From an uncultured Fretibacterium sp. (GTDB taxonomy: Bacteria > Synergistota > Synergistia > Synergistales > Aminobacteriaceae): a DNA stretch of 18,190 bases. A model generated the notes under the pieces. That model was not told the DNA's origin, did not search any database, and worked only from the letters and a program-made list of their open reading frames with translations. Within the stretch, counting starts at the first letter, position 1; each line of letters starts with the position of its first letter. The stretch spans positions 1 to 18,190 of the forward strand of contig NZ_CALIAA010000049.1 in the NCBI RefSeq assembly GCF_938040765.1, given 5' to 3'. The position numbers were made by a program, and so were the translations under genes. This document shows positions 7,542 to 14,683 of the stretch, piece after piece.

Positions 7542-8495
7542 ATGGACCATGATTTCATGGAGACGGCGGCGCGCTTCAAGCGGGAGCTTTACGGCGAGTA
7601 CGGATACTTCTATTATGTGCCCATGGCGGAATCCCGTACCGTACAACTCCCCGTCACCGTGGGGTGCAGCTATGGGCGCTGCCTCTTCTGCGATTTGAAT
7701 CAGGGGATGAGGTACCGGGAGCTTCCCCTTCCGGAGATACTGGACAAGATAGGGAAGCTGCGTTTCATTCACCAGCACGACCGCAGGCCCGTGCGTCGGT
7801 GCCTTCTGGCCGGGGGGAATCCCTTCGGCCTGCCGACGGAAAAACTGCTGCGGATCGCCGGGGCGCTTCGCGCGGCCTTCCCGGAGGATGAGTACATCTC
7901 CTGTTTCGCCCGGGCGGACGATGTCCTGGAGAAGTCGGCGGCGGAGCTCCGGGTGCTTCGCGAGGCCGGGTACGACCGCCTCTGCCTGGGGATCGAGTCG
8001 GGGTCGGATCGGGTGCTCCTCTATCAGGAGAAGGGGATGGGCCGCGCCGGGAACGCTGCGGCCATGAGAGCCCTGGATGACGCCGGGATCCGTTATTCCG
8101 TCTACATCATGCTGGGACTGGGAGGGCGCGCCCTCTCGGAGGAGCATATCGCCGAGACGGCAAGCCTGCTGAACGGGGCGTATCCCTTCGAGCTGACGGT
8201 GGTGACTCTGGTGCTGTTCAAGGGGGCCCGGCTGGCGGGCCGGGTTCGGGCCGGGGAGTTCAAGCGCCTTCGTCCTCCGGAGGCTCTGGGCGAGGGCCGG
8301 CGTCTCCTGTCCCTGCTGGAGATCCCGACCGTCTACGATGGGACGCACAAGACCAACGCCTTTCCGCTCAAGGGACGCCTGCCGGAGCACAGGGAGCTTC
8401 TGCTGTGTCGGATGGATCAGGCCATCGAGAGCCTGAGGCAGGGGGACGAGCAGGGCCATGAGGTTCGGCGATGGCGTAATTGGTTTACGGAGTAG
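7542..8495 (+). CDS. Radical SAM protein, substrate unknown
   Basis: This 317-residue radical S-adenosylmethionine enzyme has its [4Fe-4S] cluster cysteines at about C42, C47 and C50 (GCSYGRCLFC). The spacing is CX4CX2C rather than the usual CX3CX2C; I recall the same spacing in a group of HemN/Elp3-like anaerobe proteins with a GCS.x.KC.FC pattern. The glycine-rich strand LLAGGNPFGLP follows near residue 85, and SCFARADDVL and LCLGIESGSDRVL match later Elp3/HemN-fold strands. There is no TRAM or B12 domain. Start: ATG 7542 has AAGAGG at 7528-7533 with 8-base spacing; the upstream GTG 7533 lies inside that site. The TfoX-C-like gene follows 65 bases downstream. The reaction cannot be assigned from sequence. 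Confidence 0.88.
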   Translation: MDHDFMETAARFKRELYGEYGYFYYVPMAESRTVQLPVTVGCSYGRCLFCDLNQGMRYRELPLPEILDKIGKLRFIHQHDRRPVRRCLLAGGNPFGLPTEKLLRIAGALRAAFPEDEYISCFARADDVLEKSAAELRVLREAGYDRLCLGIESGSDRVLLYQEKGMGRAGNAAAMRALDDAGIRYSVYIMLGLGGRALSEEHIAETASLLNGAYPFELTVVTLVLFKGARLAGRVRAGEFKRLRPPEALGEGRRLLSLLEIPTVYDGTHKTNAFPLKGRLPEHRELLLCRMDQAIESLRQGDEQGHEVRRWRNWFTE

Positions 8496-8560
8496 CGGAG
8501 CGTCGCCTCGGAGCGTTGCTCTTCCGCTGGCGCCGCTCCCAGGATGAGGAGGTGCAGAAA

Positions 8561-8866
8561 GTGAACGGTTCCCTTTCCTCCATGCCCAACGTCGGACCGG
8601 TGCTGGAGGACCTGTTGAAACGCGCGGGGGTGGGGAGTCCCGAGGCTCTGAGAGCGATCGGGAGCCGCGAGGCCTGGCTCAGGATACGCGGCATCGACCC
8701 CTCGGCCTGCCTGCACATGCTTCAGGCCCTCGAGGGTGCGGTCCGCGGCGTCGGGAAAAAGGACCTGCCCGAGGCCGTCAAGGCGGGGCTGCGGGAGTTC
8801 TTCGAGGAGCGCCGCAAAGGCGGGGAGGGGCAGCGCTTCGGCGGGGGACGAGGCGACTCGGAGTAG
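8561..8866 (+). CDS. TfoX C-terminal-domain-like helix-hairpin-helix protein
   Basis: This small protein of 101 residues begins at GTG 8561, which has AGGAGG with 8-base spacing. A TTG at 8480, overlapping the previous gene, is much less likely. Residues about 6-80 match the TfoX C-terminal domain pattern: MPNVGPVLEDLLKRAGV, SPEALRAIG, AWLRIRG, and LHMLQALEGAVRG. TfoX itself controls competence genes in some proteobacteria, but the C-terminal domain also occurs alone and its function there is not established. The fold is helix-hairpin-helix-like, so DNA or protein contact is plausible. The tail is Gly/Arg-rich and probably disordered. It is likely co-transcribed with the radical SAM gene. Confidence 0.8.
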   Translation: MNGSLSSMPNVGPVLEDLLKRAGVGSPEALRAIGSREAWLRIRGIDPSACLHMLQALEGAVRGVGKKDLPEAVKAGLREFFEERRKGGEGQRFGGGRGDSE

Positions 8867-8893
8867 CGGATTACTCTTTTTCCGCGGAGCATC

Positions 8894-8905
8894 GGGCTAT
8901 AGCCC
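8894..8905. promoter_or_regulatory. Perfect palindrome at the ferredoxin promoter
   Basis: GGGCTATAGCCC is an exact 12-bp palindrome ending two bases before the extended -10 element, in the zone RNA polymerase would cover. Its place suggests an operator. It does not match any operator consensus I can name. Confidence 0.4.
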
Positions 8906-8907
8906 TG

Positions 8908-8916
8908 TGTTATAAT
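8908..8916 (+). promoter_or_regulatory. Extended -10 promoter for the ferredoxin gene
   Basis: TGTTATAAT is a consensus extended -10 element (TGnTATAAT). No good -35 hexamer lies 16-18 bases upstream, as is usual for extended -10 promoters. Start of transcription would be near 8923, giving a leader of about 70 bases to ATG 8995. Confidence 0.6.
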
Positions 8917-8938
8917 GAAAATATCAAAACTGTGGGGG

Positions 8939-8982
8939 TTTTGAGCGACTTTTGTTTTGGGAACGAGTTTTTTGAGAACGAG
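8939..8982 (+). repeat. Imperfect T-rich direct repeats in the ferredoxin leader
   Basis: TTTTGGGAACGAG (8955-8967) and TTTTGAGAACGAG (8970-8982) differ at one base and are 15 bases apart. A weaker third copy starts at 8939 (TTTTGAGCGAC). The last copy runs into the ribosome binding site. Confidence 0.45.
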
Positions 8983-8994
8983 GAGGAGTGTCAA

Positions 8995-9168
8995 ATGGCT
9001 AAAGCGGTCGTTGACGCCGGCACGTGTGTGGCGTGCGAGGCGTGCGTGGGAACGTGCCCTGTCGAGGCTATCGCGATGACGGACGGCAAGGCGAAGGTCA
9101 ACCCCGATACCTGCATCGAGTGCGGGAGCTGCGTTTCGGCCTGCCCGGTCAGCGCGATCTCCCAGTGA
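8995..9168 (+). CDS. 2[4Fe-4S] ferredoxin
   Basis: This is a clostridial-type ferredoxin of 57 residues, a soluble low-potential electron carrier. It has two canonical CX2CX2CX3CP motifs with cysteines at 11, 14, 17, 21 and at 40, 43, 46, 50, each followed by Pro, and the two halves are near-duplicates. ATG 8995 is preceded by GAGGAGGAG about 6 bases upstream. The same frame is open further left, but that part is leader sequence. A separate extended -10 promoter and a strong terminator make it a single-gene unit, suggesting high expression. Possible clients in the window are FprA and the radical SAM enzyme, but nothing in the sequence ties them together. Confidence 0.96.
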   Translation: MAKAVVDAGTCVACEACVGTCPVEAIAMTDGKAKVNPDTCIECGSCVSACPVSAISQ

Positions 9169-9205
9169 GTCGCTGAGGAGCGGGTTTCGGAAAGTTGGTT
9201 TCTAA

Positions 9206-9236
9206 AAGAGGGAGGACGCCTGCCGTCCTCCCTCTT
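9206..9236. terminator. Strong two-way terminator between ferredoxin and fruA
   Basis: A 13-bp perfect stem (AAGAGGGAGGACG with its complement at 9224-9236) and a 5-base loop CCTGC are followed on the + strand by CATTTTTGTT. On the - strand the stem is followed by TTTTAG. It lies between convergent genes and can serve both. Confidence 0.85.
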
Positions 9237-9265
9237 CATTTTTGTTCGACTTTCCTCGGACTCCG

Positions 9266-10993
9266 TTACACTTCTTTCAGTGGCCTCTTGAACAGTCCCA
9301 ACAGCACGGTGCTGGCGATCGTCCCCGCCGCGATGGCGGCGAGATAGCCCCAGACGTGTGTGGCCGCCTCCGGGATCGTCAGGACGAAGACCCCCCCGTG
9401 CGGAACCTTGAGCTCCGCACCGACGAGCATGGAGATGGCCCCGGCCAGGGCGGACCCCACGGCGAGCGCCGGGATGACCCGCAGCGGGTCCCGGGCCGCG
9501 AAGGGGATGGCTCCCTCCGTCACGAAGGCAAGCCCAAGGACGGCCGCGGCGTTTCCGGCCTCCAGCTCCTCGCGCGTGAATCGGTTCCGGAACAGGCGGC
9601 ACGCGAGCGCCAGGGCCAGGGGCGGCGTCATCCCGCCCGCCATGACCGCAGCCATCGGGCTGTAGATCTGAGTGGTGATGAGCCCCGTGGCAAAGGCATA
9701 GGACGCCTTGTTGATCGGTCCCCCCATATCGATGGCCATCATCCCCCCCAGGAGCAGCCCCAGGAGGACCGAGCTCGCCCCGCGCATCCCCTGGAGCCAA
9801 TCGGTAAGGGCCTGGAGCGCCCGGGCCACGGGGGTCCCGACCGCGTACAGCATCAGGAGTCCGGTTATCAGGGTGCCCAGAAGCGGGAGGATCAGCACCG
9901 GCTTGAGCCCGGCGAGGTTCTTGGGAAGCCGGATAGCCCGGTTCAGGAGGTCCGTCGCGTACCCGGCGATGAAGCCGGCCACGATGCCGCCGAGGAACCC
10001 CGCACCCAGGTTGGCCGCCAGGACGCCGCCGACCATGCCGGGGGCGATGCCGGGGCGGTCCGCGATCGAGTAGGCGATGTAGCCGGCCAGCACCGGTACG
10101 ATCAGCGTGAAGGCGCCCGTGGCGCCGATCGTGAAGAGTGCGTGCCCAAGGGTTCCCGCGTTGGATTCGTTCCCCGCGTAGATGCCGCCGAAGGCGAACC
10201 CGAGGGCGATCAGGAGGCCGCCCGCGACGACGAAGGGAAGCATGAACGAGACTCCGGTCATCAGGTGCTTGTACGGCCCGGCCTTCCTCTGGGATGCCGC
10301 CGCCTCGGAGGACGCCTTTTCCGCGTCTCCCGCCTGAACCGTCGCCTCCGAGAACGCCTGACGGATCAGGGCCTCGCCGGCCGTGATCGCCGGCTTCGTC
10401 GCCGCGGCGAAGACCCGCTTGCCGACGAAGCGGCTGCGTTCCACCTCCTTGTCCGCGGCGATGAGGACGAGGGCTGCCCTGGATATCTCCTCGGGCGTCA
10501 GGGGCGTTCCTGCGCCGACGGACCCCTGGGTCTCCACCCGGATATCGTAGCCCAGAGCTTTGGCCGCCTGCTCCAGCCCCTCGGCGGCCATGAAGGTGTG
10601 CGCGATGCCGGTCGGGCAGGATGTGATCGCCACGATGAGCTCCTTCTTCGTTCCCCCGGCCGGTGCGCCGGATGACGCCGCTCCCCCGGAGAGCAGCTCC
10701 AGCGCCCCCGTCGGGTCGGCCAGGATCGATCCGATATCGACGACGGGGATGGGCTCCGCGCGCTCCGGGACGGCCGGGTCCTTTTCCCCCGCCTTTCCCC
10801 CGATGAGAAGGATGCGGTCGTCGGGGCCGGGCGGCGTGTCGAAGGCGGCCAGCGTCGCGCCGTTCGCCCGGACCTCGACCTCCAGCTTCCGGCCCAGACG
10901 TTCGGCCGCGCTCCTCAGGGCCTCCGCGGCAAGGATACCGCGGGGCGCGGACGCTCCTCCATTGACGATAAGAAACAGCGTGTCCTTTTCCAC
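9266..10993 (-). CDS. fruA: Fructose PTS transporter EIIB'-EIIB-EIIC (FruA)
   Basis: This 575-residue membrane permease brings in fructose and phosphorylates it to fructose-1-phosphate. Residues 1-100 resemble an EIIB domain without its cysteine (NGGASAPRG where CPTGIAHT would be), a degenerate IIB' like that of E. coli FruA. Residues about 117-215 are the working EIIB, with C126 in SCPTGIAHTF as the phosphorylated cysteine. The EIIC channel starts near residue 243, with eight or more hydrophobic segments, GPINKA at 425-430 and EGAIPFAARDP at 493-503. GTG start, with GGAGGGG about 8 bases upstream. It begins 16 bases after fruK and is the last gene of the operon, ended by the 9206-9236 terminator. 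Fructose specificity rests on this subfamily and the FruK neighbour. Confidence 0.93.
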   Translation of the reverse strand: MEKDTLFLIVNGGASAPRGILAAEALRSAAERLGRKLEVEVRANGATLAAFDTPPGPDDRILLIGGKAGEKDPAVPERAEPIPVVDIGSILADPTGALELLSGGAASSGAPAGGTKKELIVAITSCPTGIAHTFMAAEGLEQAAKALGYDIRVETQGSVGAGTPLTPEEISRAALVLIAADKEVERSRFVGKRVFAAATKPAITAGEALIRQAFSEATVQAGDAEKASSEAAASQRKAGPYKHLMTGVSFMLPFVVAGGLLIALGFAFGGIYAGNESNAGTLGHALFTIGATGAFTLIVPVLAGYIAYSIADRPGIAPGMVGGVLAANLGAGFLGGIVAGFIAGYATDLLNRAIRLPKNLAGLKPVLILPLLGTLITGLLMLYAVGTPVARALQALTDWLQGMRGASSVLLGLLLGGMMAIDMGGPINKASYAFATGLITTQIYSPMAAVMAGGMTPPLALALACRLFRNRFTREELEAGNAAAVLGLAFVTEGAIPFAARDPLRVIPALAVGSALAGAISMLVGAELKVPHGGVFVLTIPEAATHVWGYLAAIAAGTIASTVLLGLFKRPLKEV

Positions 10994-11009
10994 GATGCTT
11001 TCCCCTCCC

Positions 11010-11957
11010 TTACAGTCCGATGCTCTTCAACTCGACGGACGAGGCGATGGCCTCTATGGCCCCGTGGTCCCGGAGGCTGCCCTCGAAATCGGCGTCGACC
11101 CGTGCCGCCGCAAAGGCGGTCCCGAGGCGCGCCGCGCGCTCGAGGTCGCCACCCTCGCTCTGGGCGGCGAGGATGCCGGCGACCATGGAGTCGCCCGCCC
11201 CGACGGTGCTCGAAAGCCGGTCCAGCCGCTTACTTGCGTGCAGGGCCCCCTCTTTGGAGAAGAAAATCGCCCCGTCCCCTCCCATCGAGACCGCGAGCAA
11301 TGCCATCCCCCCCGCCAGGAGCGCCTTGGCCGCGCGGATCAGGTCCTCCTCCGTCTCGATGGTCCGTCCGGTCCATGCCGCGAGCTCGCTCCTGTTCGGT
11401 TTGGCGCAGAACGGTTTGACGGGAGCGTCAAGGGCCGTTTTCAGCGCCTCCCCGCTGGTGTCCAGCATCACCTGGGCGCCAATGTCCCGGAGCTTTTGGG
11501 TCAGGTTCGCGTAGATATCCGTCCCGCACCCCTTGGGCAGGCTCCCCGAGAGGGAGACGATGCAGGGCCCCTCCTTCGCCAGATCCAGAAGGATCGTCTC
11601 CAGGCTGCGGAGCACGGGGGCGTCCGCGCGAAGCCCGGGGAGGTTGACGTCGGTCGTCTCGTCGCCGTCCACGATCTTCACGTTCGTGCGCGTCTTGCCC
11701 GGGACCCGGACAAAGCGGTCGTCCAGCCCCTTCTCGCGGAAGAGCCCCTCGAATATCCCGACGTTGTCGGCGCCGATCAGGCCGGTGACGGAGGAGCCCA
11801 GCCCCCAGTCGGCCAGAAACGAGGCGACGTTGATCCCCTTGCCGCCCGGTGTCTCGGTCACGGACTCGGCCAGGTTGACGGACCCCCGCGCGAGCGGTTC
11901 CGCGAGCCCTACCGTCATGTCGATCGCGGGGTTCAGGGTGACGGTCACGATCCTCAT
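11010..11957 (-). CDS. fruK: 1-phosphofructokinase (FruK)
   Basis: The enzyme phosphorylates fructose-1-phosphate to fructose-1,6-bisphosphate, feeding PTS-imported fructose into glycolysis. It is a PfkB-family kinase of 315 residues. Motifs are GGKGINVA at 38-45 near the N-terminus and TVGAGDSMVAG at 251-261, with D256 as the predicted catalytic base. KPNRSEL at 186-192 is also typical, and the TLNPAIDMT opening is typical of FruK and LacC. Two ATG codons lie in tandem. The second (11957) has GGAGG 7 bases away. The first (11960) overlaps the TGA of the preceding PTS gene, so the two genes are translationally coupled either way. The open frame runs further upstream inside that gene, but that part is not kinase sequence. 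Confidence 0.94.
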   Translation of the reverse strand: MRIVTVTLNPAIDMTVGLAEPLARGSVNLAESVTETPGGKGINVASFLADWGLGSSVTGLIGADNVGIFEGLFREKGLDDRFVRVPGKTRTNVKIVDGDETTDVNLPGLRADAPVLRSLETILLDLAKEGPCIVSLSGSLPKGCGTDIYANLTQKLRDIGAQVMLDTSGEALKTALDAPVKPFCAKPNRSELAAWTGRTIETEEDLIRAAKALLAGGMALLAVSMGGDGAIFFSKEGALHASKRLDRLSSTVGAGDSMVAGILAAQSEGGDLERAARLGTAFAAARVDADFEGSLRDHGAIEAIASSVELKSIGL

Positions 11958-14479
11958 CATTGGGCCTCCTGTTCCAGAGCCCGGACGGCCTCCGCGCTGT
12001 CCTGCTCCAGGGCCCTCTCCGCCAGGGCCCTGAGCTTCGCGTAATCGTGCGCACGGAGCCGGGCCTTGACCGCAGGGATGTCGCGGGGGGTCATCGACAG
12101 CTCCGTCACCCCGAGCCCGACCAGCAGCGAGGCCCCGAACGGATCTCCGGCGATGCCGCCGCAGATGCCCACCCACTTGCCGTGCTTTTCGGCTCCCTCG
12201 ACCGTCCTTCGGACGAGGCGCAGGACGGCGGGGTGAAGGGAGTCGGCCGAGGCGGCCAGCTCCGGGTTCTGGCGGTCTATGGCCAGGGTGTATTGGGTCA
12301 GGTCGTTGGTCCCGATGGAGAAGAAGTCCACCTCGGGTGCGTATTCCTCGGCGAGGAGGGCGGCGGCCGGGACCTCGACCATGATGCCCAGAGGGATGCG
12401 GGGCGCGTCGAGCGAGGCGCGAACCTCCTCGCAGACGGCGCGGAAACGGCGTATCTCCTCCAGAGTCCCGACCATGGGGAACATCACGGACAGTCCGTTC
12501 CCCTCCCCGGCGGCGCGGTAGAGGGCGCGAACCTGCGGGTAGAGGAGCTCCGGCCGGCGGAGCAGCAGACGCACGCCGCGCACGCCCAGGAACGGGTTCT
12601 CCTCGTGGGGAAGGTTCAGGTGCGGGACGCGCTTGTCCCCGCCGATGTCGAGGGCCCGGACGATGAGGGGCCTGCCGCCGAGAGCGCTCAGCATGGCGCG
12701 GTAGATCTCGTACTGCTCGTCCTCGGTCGGGGTCGTGTCCCGCTCCAGAAAGAGGAACTCCGTGCGCATCAGTCCGACGCCCTCGCAGCCCATGTCGATG
12801 GCCTCCGCGACCTGGGACGGCCGGTTGACGTTCGCGGCGACCGCGATGATGCGGCCGTCGGCGGTTTTCCCCGGCTCCATGCGGGCGGCCCGTTCCGCCT
12901 CCTCCCTCTCTCTGAGGGTGCGCATCCTTTCCCTGGCGGCCGACAGGTCCTCCTCGGTGGGGTCCAGCCAGACCCTGCCGGTGTCCCCGTCGACGATGGC
13001 CGTCGAGGCGGATTTGTCCAGGAGATCGCGTCCCAGGGCGACGACCGCGGGGATCCCGAGGGTACGCGCGATGATCGCGGTGTGCGACGTCGGCCCGCCC
13101 AAGGCCGTGACGAGCCCTGCGACCCGCTCACGGTCCAGCCCGGCGGTGTCCGATGGGGAGAGGTCCTCGGCCACGATGACGGCCGGCGAGTCGGGGGTCC
13201 CGGCGGGGGATGGGGATTCCTCGCCCTCCTCCTCCCGCAGGGCCGAGAGGACCCTGCGTCCCACGTCCCTCATGTCCGCGGCCCGCGCCGCCAGAAGCTG
13301 GTTGTCGATCGACGCGAGCTCGTCGGCCAGAGTCTCGACCGCGTGGTTCCACGCCCATGCCGCGCCGTGCCCGGCGACAATCGTCCGGGAGGCCAGGGTG
13401 AGGAGCCTGGTGTCCTCGAGAATGCCGAGGTGGGCCCTGAAGATGGCCGCCTCGTTCTGCCCCAAACGGCGGACGGTCTCCTCGATGACCTCCTCGAGCT
13501 GCCGTCTGGCCCTGTCGATGGCGGACTCCAGCAGACGGGCGGATTCCTCCAGCGATGCGGGTTCATCCTCCACCTCCGTCGTACGGGCGCCGAGCCTGAC
13601 GATCGTGCCCGTCGCCATACCCGGACTCGCGGAGACCCCCTTCAAAGCGGGTTTGCCGCTCGGAGGAACCCAGGCGTTCCCCGGGGGCACGACCTCGGCC
13701 GCCTTGCGCGCGGCGCGCTCGAAATCCTCCTTTTCCTGCGCGGAGAGGCCGGCCATGACCTCCTTCATCCGTTGGACCGCGGCCTTGGCCTTTTCGCCCG
13801 AGGCCGAGATGACGATCGTCTCCCCGGACTTGACGCCGAGCTGAAGCAGGGAGAGGAGGTTCCGCGGGTCCGCGGTGTCGGAGCCCCGGCGCAGGCGTAA
13901 GGGCCCGTCCAGGGCCTTCGCGGCGTTCACCCAGAGCGAGGCGGGACGCGCGTGCAGGCCGGAGGGGTAGTCGACCACCCATTCGTCCCGGACCTCCAGG
14001 TCCTCGGCCTCGGCGGGTTTCGCATCCTCGGCGCCGCGCTCCTCGGAGAGGGCCGAGACGATATCGGCGGCGGAGTCCGTGCTGGACAGGCGCGCGATCC
14101 GCTCCTCATCCTGGATCAGCCGCGTCAGCCGTTTCAGGATGGCCAAGTGTCCGTCGGACCTTGCGGCTATCCCCACGACCAGCTTCGCGGTCTGGCCGGC
14201 GTTCCACTCGACGCCGGCAGGGACCTGCAAAACAGCGATGCCGTCGTGCCGGACGCAGTTCTTGTCCTCGACCTTGCCGTGGGGGATGGCGATGCCCGCC
14301 CCCAGGAAGGTGTCCGCGGCCTTTTCCCGCTCCGCCATGCTCGCCACGTAGGGAGGATCGACGTACCCGGCGTTGCGCAGCAGTTCCCCGACCTCACAAA
14401 TGGCGGATGCCTTGTCCTTGGGCGTGCCGCCGGTCCTGACGAGGGCGTCCGAGATGAGCGGAAATTGCTTGTCTGACAT
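11957..14479 (-). CDS. fruB: Multiphosphoryl transfer protein: PTS EIIA(Fru)-HPr-EI fusion
   Basis: This 840-residue cytoplasmic fusion carries phosphate from PEP to FruA. EIIA (about 1-150) has H67 in IPHGK. HPr (about 165-255) has H176 in YPSGLHARPAS. EI (about 275-825) has H466 in GGPTSHTAIIAR, the PEP-site segments GVGLMRTEFLF (567-577) and GTNDLTQYTLAIDR (723-736), and C773 in GICGGIAGDP. All phosphorylation sites are present. The HPr position that aligns with regulatory Ser46 is Asn207, so HPr-kinase control of this domain seems absent. The same order occurs in FruB proteins of some proteobacteria. Start: ATG 14479 has AAAGGAGG with 8-base spacing; an upstream in-frame extension to 14524 lacks one. 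First gene of the fructose operon. No FruR-like regulator is adjacent. Confidence 0.93.
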   Translation of the reverse strand: MSDKQFPLISDALVRTGGTPKDKASAICEVGELLRNAGYVDPPYVASMAEREKAADTFLGAGIAIPHGKVEDKNCVRHDGIAVLQVPAGVEWNAGQTAKLVVGIAARSDGHLAILKRLTRLIQDEERIARLSSTDSAADIVSALSEERGAEDAKPAEAEDLEVRDEWVVDYPSGLHARPASLWVNAAKALDGPLRLRRGSDTADPRNLLSLLQLGVKSGETIVISASGEKAKAAVQRMKEVMAGLSAQEKEDFERAARKAAEVVPPGNAWVPPSGKPALKGVSASPGMATGTIVRLGARTTEVEDEPASLEESARLLESAIDRARRQLEEVIEETVRRLGQNEAAIFRAHLGILEDTRLLTLASRTIVAGHGAAWAWNHAVETLADELASIDNQLLAARAADMRDVGRRVLSALREEEGEESPSPAGTPDSPAVIVAEDLSPSDTAGLDRERVAGLVTALGGPTSHTAIIARTLGIPAVVALGRDLLDKSASTAIVDGDTGRVWLDPTEEDLSAARERMRTLREREEAERAARMEPGKTADGRIIAVAANVNRPSQVAEAIDMGCEGVGLMRTEFLFLERDTTPTEDEQYEIYRAMLSALGGRPLIVRALDIGGDKRVPHLNLPHEENPFLGVRGVRLLLRRPELLYPQVRALYRAAGEGNGLSVMFPMVGTLEEIRRFRAVCEEVRASLDAPRIPLGIMVEVPAAALLAEEYAPEVDFFSIGTNDLTQYTLAIDRQNPELAASADSLHPAVLRLVRRTVEGAEKHGKWVGICGGIAGDPFGASLLVGLGVTELSMTPRDIPAVKARLRAHDYAKLRALAERALEQDSAEAVRALEQEAQ

Positions 14480-14510
14480 ACAAAAAGCCTCCTTTCGGAC
14501 CAAAACGAAT

Positions 14511-14536
14511 CCAACCAAACCCAACCAAACCCAACC
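14511..14536 (-). repeat. G-tract tandem repeat in the PTS operon leader
   Basis: On the - strand this is a tandem 10-base unit GTTTGGTTGG, twice, preceded by GGTTGG. It gives six G-tracts of two or three, a pattern able to form a two-tier G-quadruplex. It ends about 32 bases before the fruB ATG, just upstream of the ribosome site. Elsewhere in the 204-base gap there is an AT-rich stretch with TATAAT at 14636-14641 on the - strand, without a good -35 box, and a direct repeat of GGATTAT (14646, 14655). Confidence 0.55.
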
Positions 14537-14683
14537 GGAGTACGGCGGTCGAGAACAAAAAATCCAGGAATTCCGAAGGTGCCAGTTCGTTGAAGAAAGA
14601 GCCGTTCGGCAGATCAGAGAGCTTGGAACGTCTTCATTATATATTGGATTATGCGGATTATGGGGTGGGATGAGGCCGGGGTT

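Noticed and set aside
11960..13900. Long + strand open frame opposite the PTS fusion
   Set aside because: The - strand encodes EIIA-HPr-EI with all active sites; the + strand translation is Gly/Arg-rich with no recognisable domain.
14480..14524. Fifteen-codon N-terminal extension of the PTS fusion
   Set aside because: It covers the ribosome binding site AAAGGAGG that serves ATG 14479, so it is leader.
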